A stretch of DNA of 40,602 nucleotides from Carboxylicivirga litoralis (GTDB taxonomy: Bacteria > Bacteroidota > Bacteroidia > Bacteroidales > Marinilabiliaceae), in assembly GCF_025499605.1 (NCBI RefSeq), contig NZ_JAFMVC010000031.1, positions 1 to 40,602 on the forward strand, written 5' to 3'. This document shows, one piece after another, positions 1-8,122 of this stretch. Position 1 is the first letter of the stretch. Each line of letters starts with the position of its first letter. A program made the position numbers and the translations under genes. The notes beneath the pieces are model-generated. The model ran no database searches. It was given only the letters and a program-made list of their open reading frames with translations, and had not been told where the DNA came from.

Positions 1-10
1 TAAAGATTTG

Positions 11-1135
11 TTATCCATCAATTATTCCTTTGATTGATAATTCGGCCCTTTTTTTCCAGGTATACTTTTCCTTTAAATCATCAAATGCTTGTTCTGATAA
101 CCGAACTCTTAAAGTTTCATCGGCGCACTTTTTTAAAGCCTCATTCCACTCTGTTGTTTTATCTGGCGATACCAAAATAGCGTTATTTTCATTTAATACT
201 TCGCGTAATACAGGCATATCAGAGCAAATGATACACTTCTTTGAAGACATATATTCAAAGATTTTAAGCGGAGACATGTATTTAGAAGATTCATGTCCTT
301 TGTTTTCAACCCAAACTTCTCTCTGATAAGGAGCCAGTAAAACATCACAAAATGAACGATAAATACCAACTTCAGAAGGTTCAACAAAACCATAGAAATT
401 CAGATTTGACAAGTCATTTAGCTGAGTTCTCCAGTATTCAACATCTTGCTGACGTCCGCCAACAATATGAAAATCTGCATCCGGATTGTTTTTTGCCATT
501 TCAATAATTACCTCAACCCCTCTTCCCTGGTATAGATGACCAAAATAACCTACCTGCAATACTCCCTTTCGGCCATTCCACTTCACATTATGCCCAAGCG
601 GATCGACTGGTATATCAGCAGCATCGTGAAGCACCAAACTATCAATGCTTTTCTTAAAGTGAATAGCAAACATCTGTTCCAAAACCTTTGAAATGGCCAC
701 AAAGCGTTGAAGGTTATTAGCCCTAAATATTCGCTTATAGAAATAACCCATAACACCATTAGAATCAGCAAATGGTTTATGTGCCTCAATTATAAAGGGC
801 ATATTAGTAAATGACAAGTAAACTGCTGGTGTTTCACATCGCGTATAAACTAAGTCGGCATTAAAACGTTTAGCAAATTTAATCGCTTCAATGGCAAACA
901 GGTGCATTTTACCTTTTACACTTCTTAGTGGGATTTTCTTGATGCGAAAAGCATTCTTTACTCCATAATATGAGTACACATCATTGATGCCCTCCTCTTC
1001 ATTTTGAGGAGAATCAAAAGTTAGTAATGTAACATCATGCCCCAGTAATCCAAAAGCCTGACACATTTTCATAACATGAATGCTATTGGCCGTTTTACTT
1101 GGCACATATGAATTTGCAATGTATAGTATCTTCAT
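11..1135 (-). CDS. Glycosyltransferase family 4 (GT-B fold), polysaccharide cluster
   Basis: A 374-residue cytoplasmic or membrane-associated glycosyltransferase that probably adds one sugar from a nucleotide-sugar donor to the lipid-linked repeat unit. The N-terminus (MKILYIANSYVPSKTAN) is the typical GT4 opening strand and acceptor loop. The C-terminal donor domain shows GYFGHLYQGRGVE at residues 197-209 and the family signature SPLKIFEYMSSKKCIICSD around 288-306, with the glutamate (E294) that contacts the nucleotide sugar. Length is normal and no transmembrane segment is seen. It starts 24 bases after the asparagine-synthase-like gene ends, so it is the last gene of the operon visible here; the operon likely continues past the left edge. 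Donor and linkage cannot be read from the sequence. Confidence 0.9.
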   Translation of the reverse strand: MKILYIANSYVPSKTANSIHVMKMCQAFGLLGHDVTLLTFDSPQNEEEGINDVYSYYGVKNAFRIKKIPLRSVKGKMHLFAIEAIKFAKRFNADLVYTRCETPAVYLSFTNMPFIIEAHKPFADSNGVMGYFYKRIFRANNLQRFVAISKVLEQMFAIHFKKSIDSLVLHDAADIPVDPLGHNVKWNGRKGVLQVGYFGHLYQGRGVEVIIEMAKNNPDADFHIVGGRQQDVEYWRTQLNDLSNLNFYGFVEPSEVGIYRSFCDVLLAPYQREVWVENKGHESSKYMSPLKIFEYMSSKKCIICSDMPVLREVLNENNAILVSPDKTTEWNEALKKCADETLRVRLSEQAFDDLKEKYTWKKRAELSIKGIIDG

Positions 1136-1159
1136 TGTGATACTCTGTTTGTAAATAGA

Positions 1160-2806
1160 TTATTTGATATCTATCAATTTATTCAAAAACATGAATATTG
1201 TAAGTAATGAACTTATAAATACAAAATCCTTTTTTATTATCGCTTCCAAATGATCATTCAAATAATGTTGATTAAAACGCTCTTCTATTAAATGATTCTT
1301 TGAATTTATTACCTCTCTTATAAAATCAATATTTGGGCTTTGACACATCCATTCCGCCACGTTTTTATGACTCCCTTTAAACCATAACGATTTTCCTGTC
1401 TTTTTATACAATTTCATATCTGTCCGCCACAGCGCGTCTTTCATAATAGCAAAGACACCTTTGCCCCTGCCTTCAAGCCCCCAAGGAGTGCGTTCAAACC
1501 GAACTTTTCGAAGGCTCTTCATCACTTCTGCCGCTGCTTCCTTATACAAAATTCGATTATCACGCATTTCAAATGGCAGAGCCAGAGAAAGATCAGCTAT
1601 ATCATTATTAACTAGAGGACTTCTACCTTCAACCTGACCATAAAAATTGGTCCAAGGCTCATTTTTATTTAAACGTCGCTGACGACAATAGAAATCAAAG
1701 GCATCACATATATCACCCAAGTCATTCATATCTAACAAATCAAGGGTTTCAATAAATGAATCCTTCAGTTGTCCATTATTCTTCCTATATACCTTACTAA
1801 CTAAACTTTCTTCAGCTGGTTTATACAATGAATAGCAATATTCTTGCTTATCTTTAATCGAACCATTTTTAAACCTAGCGTGGTTTTCAGCCCCATCCAT
1901 ATAGGTAAAAGCATCTAAAAACGTTGATATAAAACCGTTTATATTAACATCAATATCAGACAAACCTTTATAAGCATCGTAATACCATGAGCTATACATA
2001 GGCAACATAGGTGCCTTACTCAAATGAATGTCTGCATAGTTAGCAATAAAACTATTTGTATGTATCTGAATATTTTGACTGTTTGATAATCCTAAGGTTT
2101 GGTTTATTTTTTGGGATATATGTGTAGCATCCGAATTACTATAACCTGTATAAGTATACGATAAAAACTCCTTATTATACTGACTGGCAAAGAACAAATT
2201 CCACCGAGAATCAAGTCCTCCTGAATTGGCTACTGCATATGAAGCATCAGGTTCATTGAAGCTTTCAACAACAGCCTTTTTAATTACCTCAACCGTTTGC
2301 TCTTTGGCTACTGAATAATTACTGATCGTTGGTTCTGGTTTATACTTCCAATACTGTTCAACTAAAGCGATTGAGTTAGTACTCAAATCAATTGTTATTA
2401 TTGAAGCAGGAGAACATAGCTCAATTTCATTCAAATAGGTGTTACCCCAATGCATGTATCCAAATTGAAGCAACTGCCCGATTGCTAATTCATTTATTGA
2501 TATTACAGAAAGTTCTTCAACAGCCTTCCAATAATCGTCTGTAATCAGCCAATTATCCCCCTCTTGCATCAAAAACAAATCCATCATACCATGGCGGTCA
2601 TTAAATACATAAAGCAATTGCTTTTCTTTATCTAAAAACCACCCTTTAAAACTTCCATTTAATTCTTTTAAAGCTTCTTTACCTTTTTTGCTAAACTCAT
2701 TAACTACAAACTCTTCGACATCAGAACGTTTTTTCCCAAATAGGAATCCATTAAAATAAATTTGCGACAATTGAAAAAGCTCACTTCGTTTAACAATCAT
2801 AAACAT
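1160..2806 (-). CDS. Asparagine synthase-like amidotransferase lacking the glutaminase cysteine
   Basis: A 548-residue protein with the two-domain layout of class B asparagine synthetases. The C-terminal synthetase domain has the PP-loop SGGLDSR at residues 195-201, which binds ATP and adenylates a carboxylate. The N-terminal half keeps the class II glutaminase fold pattern (NGSFKGWFLDK, then FNDRHGMMDLF near 68-78). However, the protein begins MFMIVKRSEL with no cysteine at position 2, the nucleophile needed to take ammonia from glutamine. It may therefore use free ammonia or another amine, as beta-lactam synthetase and lasso-peptide cyclases do (known for those families, inferred here). The start overlaps the end of the upstream ATP-grasp gene by 17 bases, which suggests translational coupling; the Met at residue 3 (position 2800) is an alternative start. 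Its likely job is amide formation on a sugar or amino-acyl group of the surface polysaccharide. Confidence 0.82.
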   Translation of the reverse strand: MFMIVKRSELFQLSQIYFNGFLFGKKRSDVEEFVVNEFSKKGKEALKELNGSFKGWFLDKEKQLLYVFNDRHGMMDLFLMQEGDNWLITDDYWKAVEELSVISINELAIGQLLQFGYMHWGNTYLNEIELCSPASIITIDLSTNSIALVEQYWKYKPEPTISNYSVAKEQTVEVIKKAVVESFNEPDASYAVANSGGLDSRWNLFFASQYNKEFLSYTYTGYSNSDATHISQKINQTLGLSNSQNIQIHTNSFIANYADIHLSKAPMLPMYSSWYYDAYKGLSDIDVNINGFISTFLDAFTYMDGAENHARFKNGSIKDKQEYCYSLYKPAEESLVSKVYRKNNGQLKDSFIETLDLLDMNDLGDICDAFDFYCRQRRLNKNEPWTNFYGQVEGRSPLVNNDIADLSLALPFEMRDNRILYKEAAAEVMKSLRKVRFERTPWGLEGRGKGVFAIMKDALWRTDMKLYKKTGKSLWFKGSHKNVAEWMCQSPNIDFIREVINSKNHLIEERFNQHYLNDHLEAIIKKDFVFISSLLTIFMFLNKLIDIK

Positions 2807-3956
2807 GGTATTTAGTCTTTGGTTTTATCTGTGATTGGCAATATTCCATCACCTCATCGGTAAATTGATGAAATAAAGGTCCAAAAGCATGTTGAAAACC
2901 TTCCACCCCAATATCCGAGGTATTGGTTTCGATATGCATCACTTTACCCTGTGCATTAAGAGCTAAATCAAATCCTATTAGCCGACAGTAATAATGAGAT
3001 ACCGCTAACTCCTTTGCCAATTTATAGACATCATCAATATATGGTGGAGCTCCCATCTCTTCAAACGACTTAAGTCCTTTAATTTGTTTGACTTTCACAC
3101 CCCATTTCCCCATTCCTTCTTTAACAAATCGTCCATTTTTAATACCGACAAAGAGACCTCCCCTGGAAACATTATCTACCCGACTATTTTTAGCTCCGAT
3201 ACGCAAATAACTATATAATATATGTATTTGATTATCAACAACAGAACGATATGTAAATACACGAAACGTATTAAGTGATGATGGGTTCAATGCTTTATAA
3301 AACGGATGTTGTTCCACACATTTTTGCACCAAAAAATCCTTCTTGAACTTTTGCTCCAATAATTTGAGTGACAAGATTTCATGGTTATCATTAACCAATT
3401 GCCCCTGGTCATTTCTGTCAAACATTTCAACCCCCTTACCGCCATGTACCTCAATTGTTTTTTTAATAACAACACCATCAATATCTTTTAGAATTTCATC
3501 CAGATCAATTGATTGCTTTCGAAGCTCTTTTTTATCATTAGAATAATAGATACCATTTATATTTCGAACATAGATAGTTGGTATATTTTCAGGTTTGTTA
3601 ATCCAATCTATTTGAGCTTTATCCTCATAAGAAAGCGCAAACTTACGGTTATTTAAAGTTGGCTCGATTATAGAAAAGTACAAATCTGAAGGAACAATAT
3701 CTACATCAAAATACCCTAAAAATCCAGCTGCATTTCTCACATAAATATCCCTGATATCAACCCCAAATTTCCCCCACTTCTTTCTGTATTTCTTCAATTC
3801 TTCAGCAGTAGGTTTATACAATATCTGCCCATTTTGGGGTTCAAACTTTTTTGCTAACTCAACATTTTGTTCAACAAAATATTCATAATGCAATACACGA
3901 TAGGCTTTGCGCGCAAAGGCTGACAAATACCCTAACATTTGATACTTTAAATTCAT
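2790..3956 (-). CDS. Sugar-transfer-associated ATP-grasp protein (copy 1)
   Basis: A 388-residue ATP-grasp ligase of the group found in polysaccharide clusters (ATPgrasp_ST type). Visible motifs are the nucleotide-binding strand and glycine-rich loop VVIKKTIEVHGGKGVEMF (residues 162-179), the central block NPSSLNTFRVFTYRS (224-238), SYLRIGAKNSRVDN (249-262), and the metal-binding end IETNTSDIGVEG (342-353). Family members are expected to activate a carboxylate as an acyl phosphate and join it to an amine; the substrate is not known. It is clearly paralogous to the protein at 4605-5783, with the same block order and the same C-terminal FTDEV.EYC pattern (365-373). A decayed third copy lies between the two. 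The stop codon lies inside the start of the asparagine-synthase-like gene, so the two are probably coupled. No signal peptide is seen; the N-terminus is basic with a weakly hydrophobic stretch. Confidence 0.82.
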   Translation of the reverse strand: MNLKYQMLGYLSAFARKAYRVLHYEYFVEQNVELAKKFEPQNGQILYKPTAEELKKYRKKWGKFGVDIRDIYVRNAAGFLGYFDVDIVPSDLYFSIIEPTLNNRKFALSYEDKAQIDWINKPENIPTIYVRNINGIYYSNDKKELRKQSIDLDEILKDIDGVVIKKTIEVHGGKGVEMFDRNDQGQLVNDNHEILSLKLLEQKFKKDFLVQKCVEQHPFYKALNPSSLNTFRVFTYRSVVDNQIHILYSYLRIGAKNSRVDNVSRGGLFVGIKNGRFVKEGMGKWGVKVKQIKGLKSFEEMGAPPYIDDVYKLAKELAVSHYYCRLIGFDLALNAQGKVMHIETNTSDIGVEGFQHAFGPLFHQFTDEVMEYCQSQIKPKTKYHVYDC

Positions 3957-3982
3957 AAGCCTTCCCTTTCAATTTATATTGG

Positions 3983-4545
3983 TTATGTTTTTAATCGTTT
4001 ATTGCAATAAGCCATAACTTCATCTGTATATGGCATGTCAAAATCCAATATTCTGACATGGTAAAGTACTTTAGCCGATTCAATGGCAATTTTATTTCAT
4101 CTATCCCAACAACACTCTCAAACTCCTCGAAATCAATACAATTAAACTTACTCATAAAAGCTCCCTTGTTATTGGCGCCAGACAATCGCAGATAACTTTC
4201 AGGAGTAACCCCAATTATACGGCCGCCATTTTTACGGCCATCAACAATGCTGCCCATCGCAACTACCCTAAGCGCTACGTTCAGTACTTCTCTTTGATTA
4301 TCTAATAGCGAGCAAAGTCATCACCCTCAAAGTATTTATCGATGAAGGATTAAACTGTATAAAAAATGGGTACTGCCGGACGTATGTTCACTTAAATTTG
4401 CTCAATAAATAACCCAATGTCAAGCCATCGCCGACTTTATTGTTGTAATGTCCATTTATTCGTTAGAAGACTTGACTATTACCTAACCCTATGCGATTCA
4501 ACCGACTGATTAACTTCAACTTCTGGCAACTGTTCAAGTAGGTTT
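3983..4545 (-). pseudogene. Decayed third ATP-grasp paralogue (frameshifts, stops and a deletion)
   Basis: This stretch between two intact ATP-grasp genes reads, in shifting minus-strand frames, as the C-terminal 60 percent of the same family. Fragment A (4541-4491) gives LLEQLPEVEVNQSVESH, matching LLEGIDSIIVKKSIEEHGG of the upstream copy. Fragment B (4462-4316) gives RINGHYNNK, then GYLLSKF, an in-frame TGA at 4390-4388, then FNPSSINTLRVMT. Fragment C (4290-4090) gives VLNVALRVVAMGSIVD, NGGRIIGV and VGIDEIK, matching ILYSYLRIGA...GGVFV...KIDEV. Fragment D (4084-3983) gives SAKVLYHVRILDFD followed directly by MPYTDEVMAYC and a TAA. About 30 residues carrying the essential IETNTSDIG metal motif are deleted between the last two blocks. 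The 88-codon open frame at 3991-4257 is only part of this wreck. The first half of the gene is missing or unrecognisable. The identification rests on hand alignment to both neighbours. Confidence 0.8.
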
Positions 4546-4604
4546 GTAGCCTTCCCTGAAAATGTATCCGACTATTCTAACCAACATTATATCTCTTGCT
4601 TTAT

Positions 4605-5783
4605 TTATGATTTATAGATATGGTACTTTGTTTTACTTTGTAGCTGCTTTTGGCAATACTCTATCACTTCATCTGTAAACTTGTGAAACAGCGGCCCAAG
4701 CATATATTGCTGGCCTTCCATCCCAATATCTGAGGTATTTGTTTCAATTAATCGCACTTGGCCTTTTTCATCAACAGCTATATCCAATCCTAAAAGTCGA
4801 CAATTATAATGGTATGATGCAACTTGCTTTGCAAATGCCCACACTTCATCAATTTTATATGCCTTACCCAATTCAGCAAAGGTTGCCTGATTTCCAACTT
4901 GCTTTTTAAATTCACTTTTTTTTGTCATGCCTTGTTCTGAAAAGGTTCCATCTTGGTTTAAACAAACAAAAACACCGCCACTGGAAATATTGTCGATTTG
5001 CATATTGGGTGCGCCAATACGTAAATAACTATAAAGGATGTAAATGAGATCATCCTTCACAGAACGATAGGTCACAATGCGAAACGTGTTTAATGATGTC
5101 GGATTAAAAGCCTTATAATAATCATGTTGAACTAATCGCTCTTGTACTAGAAAATCCTTAATATATTTTGATTCCAGGTAGTCAAGTGATAACTCCTCTT
5201 GGTGACGGTTTATCAACACCCCATTATTTCTATCTAATATTTCAACCCCTTTACCACCATGTTCTTCTATTGACTTTTTTACTATTATACTATCGATTCC
5301 TTCTAATAACTTATTTAAATCAATTTTATTCCTATCTATTACAGAGCCATTACTCATATAATAAACGCCGTGTATATTTCTTAAATAAATTTTAGGCACA
5401 TGTTCCTCTCCATTTATCCAATCAATTCGGCATTTATCTTCGTATGCCAATGCATACTTCCGGTTATTCAATAAAGGCTCTATTATTCCAAAATAAACAT
5501 CCGATGGTACAATTTTTTTATCAAAACTACCTGTGAACAATACTGAATTTCGAACATGACATAAATTACAGAACCGGTCCAGTTGCCCCCAGTATTTTCT
5601 ATACTCTGAAACATCGCTTCCAGATAACTTGTAGAATGTACTGACTTCTTTTGGTGTATAACTATTAGCTAACTGGGCATTATCCACCTTCATATATTTA
5701 TATTGGACTATCCTATCTACTTTTTTTATAATAGCCGTTATAAATTTCCAAAACCAATGTCTCAATGTCATACGAGTGCTCAC
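4605..5783 (-). CDS. Sugar-transfer-associated ATP-grasp protein (copy 2)
   Basis: A 392-residue paralogue of the ATP-grasp protein at 2790-3956. Shared blocks in order are IVPSDVYFGIIEPLLNNRKY (91-110), DWINGEEHVPKIYLRNIHGV (121-140), the ATP loop IIVKKSIEEHGGKGVEIL (166-183), NPTSLNTFRIVTYRSV (227-242), SYLRIGAPNMQIDNISSGG (252-270) and the metal site LIETNTSDIGMEG (345-357). All expected ATP-grasp elements are present, so it should be active. The likely reaction is ATP-dependent joining of a carboxylate to an amine during decoration or assembly of the surface sugar; the substrate is unknown. It starts 19 bases after the GT2 gene ends and is followed by the dead paralogue, so the array probably arose by duplication. 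The N-terminus is basic with a short hydrophobic stretch (10-20) that might associate with the membrane. No independent promoter is visible. Confidence 0.82.
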   Translation of the reverse strand: MSTRMTLRHWFWKFITAIIKKVDRIVQYKYMKVDNAQLANSYTPKEVSTFYKLSGSDVSEYRKYWGQLDRFCNLCHVRNSVLFTGSFDKKIVPSDVYFGIIEPLLNNRKYALAYEDKCRIDWINGEEHVPKIYLRNIHGVYYMSNGSVIDRNKIDLNKLLEGIDSIIVKKSIEEHGGKGVEILDRNNGVLINRHQEELSLDYLESKYIKDFLVQERLVQHDYYKAFNPTSLNTFRIVTYRSVKDDLIYILYSYLRIGAPNMQIDNISSGGVFVCLNQDGTFSEQGMTKKSEFKKQVGNQATFAELGKAYKIDEVWAFAKQVASYHYNCRLLGLDIAVDEKGQVRLIETNTSDIGMEGQQYMLGPLFHKFTDEVIEYCQKQLQSKTKYHIYKS

Positions 5784-5802
5784 TAATTATTTGACAAAAA
5801 AA

Positions 5803-6639
5803 CTAGTTCCCTGAGATAATCTCACGTATTCGCTCTATTTCTAACCGCCGTTTCTTGGATGATTTTTCCATTATTAATCTCAACTGATTAGCAATAAAAA
5901 ACAGTTTACGAACTTTAGGCTTACGTCCAAATGCTGAGCCATACAATTGTTGGTACCGTTTAACCTCTTTTACAGCTTTATCGTTGCGCTTATTGGGACC
6001 AAACACTTCAATCGATTTAGATAAGTAATGTTCGCGATATCCCCCAAGAAAATACGGAATATGCACAAAATCACACTCTTCAAGAAATCGATTCCATAAA
6101 TCAACATCCATCGTATAATGCAATTCGTTGTTAAGTCCTCCAACTTTAAAATACAACTCTTTGGTGAAGAATGTAGTTTCCTGAGGAATCTTTAGAAAGT
6201 ATTTAGATTCCCATTTTTTGAAAGATGGCCCCTCATTAATTCCGATGACTCTATCATCCTTATCAAGTATGGTTCGATCGCCATAAAAAACATGTTCTCC
6301 TTTATGCGAATTATAATAATGAGCTATCAAATGTAACGTTCCTGAGTATAGCACATCGTCAGAATTTAACCAATTAAGAATAACGCCAGTTGCCCTGTCA
6401 AATCCCTTATTAATAGCATGACTCTGACCATCATCAGGTTCACTGACCCAATAACTTAGATGCTCTTCATACTTCTTTATTATATCCACACTTCCATCCG
6501 TGGAGCCTCCATCAATTATGATATATTCCAGGTTCGGATAGTTTTGGTTAATAACCGATAAAATGGTTCTCTCAAGAAATTCCTCCTGATTATATGATGG
6601 GGTAACAATTGTTATTTTGGGGTAGTTTAGTTCTTTCAC
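5803..6639 (-). CDS. Glycosyltransferase family 2 (GT-A fold)
   Basis: A 278-residue family 2 glycosyltransferase. The N-terminal nucleotide-sugar domain is complete: ITIVTPSYNQEEFLERTI (9-26), YIIIDGGSTDGSVDII (39-54) with the first conserved Asp pair region, SEPDDGQSHAINKGF (66-80), and the metal-binding motif LNSDD (91-95) in place of DXD. The SEPDDGQSHAINKG pattern is typical of GT2 enzymes in lipopolysaccharide and capsule clusters. The C-terminal third (WNRFLEECDFVHIPYFLGGY) fits the acceptor side and is followed by a basic tail, suggesting membrane association. It probably extends the lipid-linked oligosaccharide on the cytoplasmic face. It lies between the flippase gene and the ATP-grasp genes, all in one direction, with a 115-base gap upstream where no terminator is evident. 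Sugar specificity is not predictable. Confidence 0.92.
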   Translation of the reverse strand: MKELNYPKITIVTPSYNQEEFLERTILSVINQNYPNLEYIIIDGGSTDGSVDIIKKYEEHLSYWVSEPDDGQSHAINKGFDRATGVILNWLNSDDVLYSGTLHLIAHYYNSHKGEHVFYGDRTILDKDDRVIGINEGPSFKKWESKYFLKIPQETTFFTKELYFKVGGLNNELHYTMDVDLWNRFLEECDFVHIPYFLGGYREHYLSKSIEVFGPNKRNDKAVKEVKRYQQLYGSAFGRKPKVRKLFFIANQLRLIMEKSSKKRRLEIERIREIISGN

Positions 6640-6754
6640 AGCTTATTGATTTAGGTTATAAGGTATTTCTGTTTAATTTAAGCATTTTCTCTAACAATTG
6701 AAATCTGTACTTTCATCAGGCTAGCCTTTTTATGCAGCGACACAACTATCCCAA

Positions 6755-8122
6755 TTATTGTCCCCAAATGCCCTTATCTTTTTTCCGAATGATTTTAAAA
6801 TACTGAATTGGGTATATAAAGACACCAATTATTAAACAAGCTACAGTCGCCATAATCACACCAACAACACCAAAATGTTTAGCAAGCATAACTGATAGCG
6901 GAATATTTACAACGCTAATTATTATCGATAATAACAACTGAAGCTTAACTTTTCCTACACCATTAATGAAGTAAATAAAAACATTACTCCAAGCTCTAAT
7001 TAAAACAAATACGGCCATGAATAAGGATAACTGCCATGATATTTCTACTTTATCGCCTAACCAAACTTTATAAACCCATGGCGAAGCAAAAAACATAACG
7101 ACAAGGCCTAACGCAACTAATGACAGAAGCTTGAGAAGTCGCATAATGGATTGGCGAACCCAATTAATCTCTCCTTTTGTATAGGCATCTGTAAAGGCGG
7201 ACCAAAAGGGTACGAGGATAATAGAAAAACCCATATCTACAATTCCGAAGAACTTCCGAGCTGCTTCATAACCAACAACTTCCTCTGGGCCCAACACCCG
7301 AGTTATAATTATATTGTCAGTCGAAAATAGAATTAATACAGAAGTTTGGATAATAAAAAATTTCACTCCCAGGTTAGCAAGGCCTTTTAATAGTTTTCGA
7401 TCAACATATTTTAATGATGGTCGAATAGACTTATAGGAGTTATTGTAATAATACAACGAAAAACCAACTAACAGAACTACCGGTAATGAACCATGAATAG
7501 TGACAACATAGACCAAAGATGATTCGGCGTAATTAATCAACAAGATTATCGCGATAAAGAATAAAACACTAGAAAGGAAATCTATTAAATCACTAAAGGC
7601 AGGCTTCTGATCAGCCTCAAAAACGGTGCGTAGCAATCGCAAAACAAACTTAACACAAAAAAAAGTAACAAATGAAAATAACGAGACCTTTAAAATGGAA
7701 GGAGAGACATCCTGCACATTGAATACACTATTCCAATCAATCCAAAAGATAATAGGAACCAAGACAATGTAAATGCCCAGCGAAATTAAAGAAATAACAA
7801 AATAAGTACTACTAACATACTTCTTTGAATCTTCTATATTGTTTTGGGCGAGGCTTTCTGCCAGCTTATTTCTTAGGCCATTGCCAAGTCCAATATTAAA
7901 AAAACTTAACCACCCGGTAAATGAACCAATAGTTAGCCAAACTCCATACCAGGCATTGCCCAAGTATGATAAAGTAAGGGGGAATCGTATATAGCCAATA
8001 AGCAAACCGATCCCTTTAAGCATAAAAGATACAGCAACATTTTTTTTCAGAAGAACAAAACGAGAATCTCCCTTATTCAGAAGATTGGAGATTGTCTTCT
8101 TCAACTTGCTTATTATTCTCAT
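6755..8122 (-). CDS. Polysaccharide flippase, Wzx/MATE-like
   Basis: An integral membrane protein of about 455 residues with 12-14 hydrophobic segments, in the polysaccharide-transporter branch of the MOP superfamily. It should flip the undecaprenyl-linked repeat unit to the periplasm. The characteristic start of the domain is visible as LGNAWYGVWLTIGSFTGWLS followed by NIGLGNGLRNKLAE, as in Wzx proteins, and a cytoplasmic loop holds DNIIITRVLGPEEVVGYEAA. The open frame reaches 8164, but I prefer the ATG at 8122 (MRIISKLKKTISNLL), which still overlaps the polymerase gene by 50 bases. A Met further in (8023) would cut into the first helix region. The overlap suggests translational coupling with the polymerase. 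Family call is strong; the exact start is uncertain. Confidence 0.85.
   Translation of the reverse strand: MRIISKLKKTISNLLNKGDSRFVLLKKNVAVSFMLKGIGLLIGYIRFPLTLSYLGNAWYGVWLTIGSFTGWLSFFNIGLGNGLRNKLAESLAQNNIEDSKKYVSSTYFVISLISLGIYIVLVPIIFWIDWNSVFNVQDVSPSILKVSLFSFVTFFCVKFVLRLLRTVFEADQKPAFSDLIDFLSSVLFFIAIILLINYAESSLVYVVTIHGSLPVVLLVGFSLYYYNNSYKSIRPSLKYVDRKLLKGLANLGVKFFIIQTSVLILFSTDNIIITRVLGPEEVVGYEAARKFFGIVDMGFSIILVPFWSAFTDAYTKGEINWVRQSIMRLLKLLSLVALGLVVMFFASPWVYKVWLGDKVEISWQLSLFMAVFVLIRAWSNVFIYFINGVGKVKLQLLLSIIISVVNIPLSVMLAKHFGVVGVIMATVACLIIGVFIYPIQYFKIIRKKDKGIWGQ

Noticed and set aside
3991-4257. 88-codon open frame as an independent small gene
   Set aside because: Its residues align with the middle and end of the neighbouring ATP-grasp proteins, and it changes frame at both sides, so it is part of a pseudogene.
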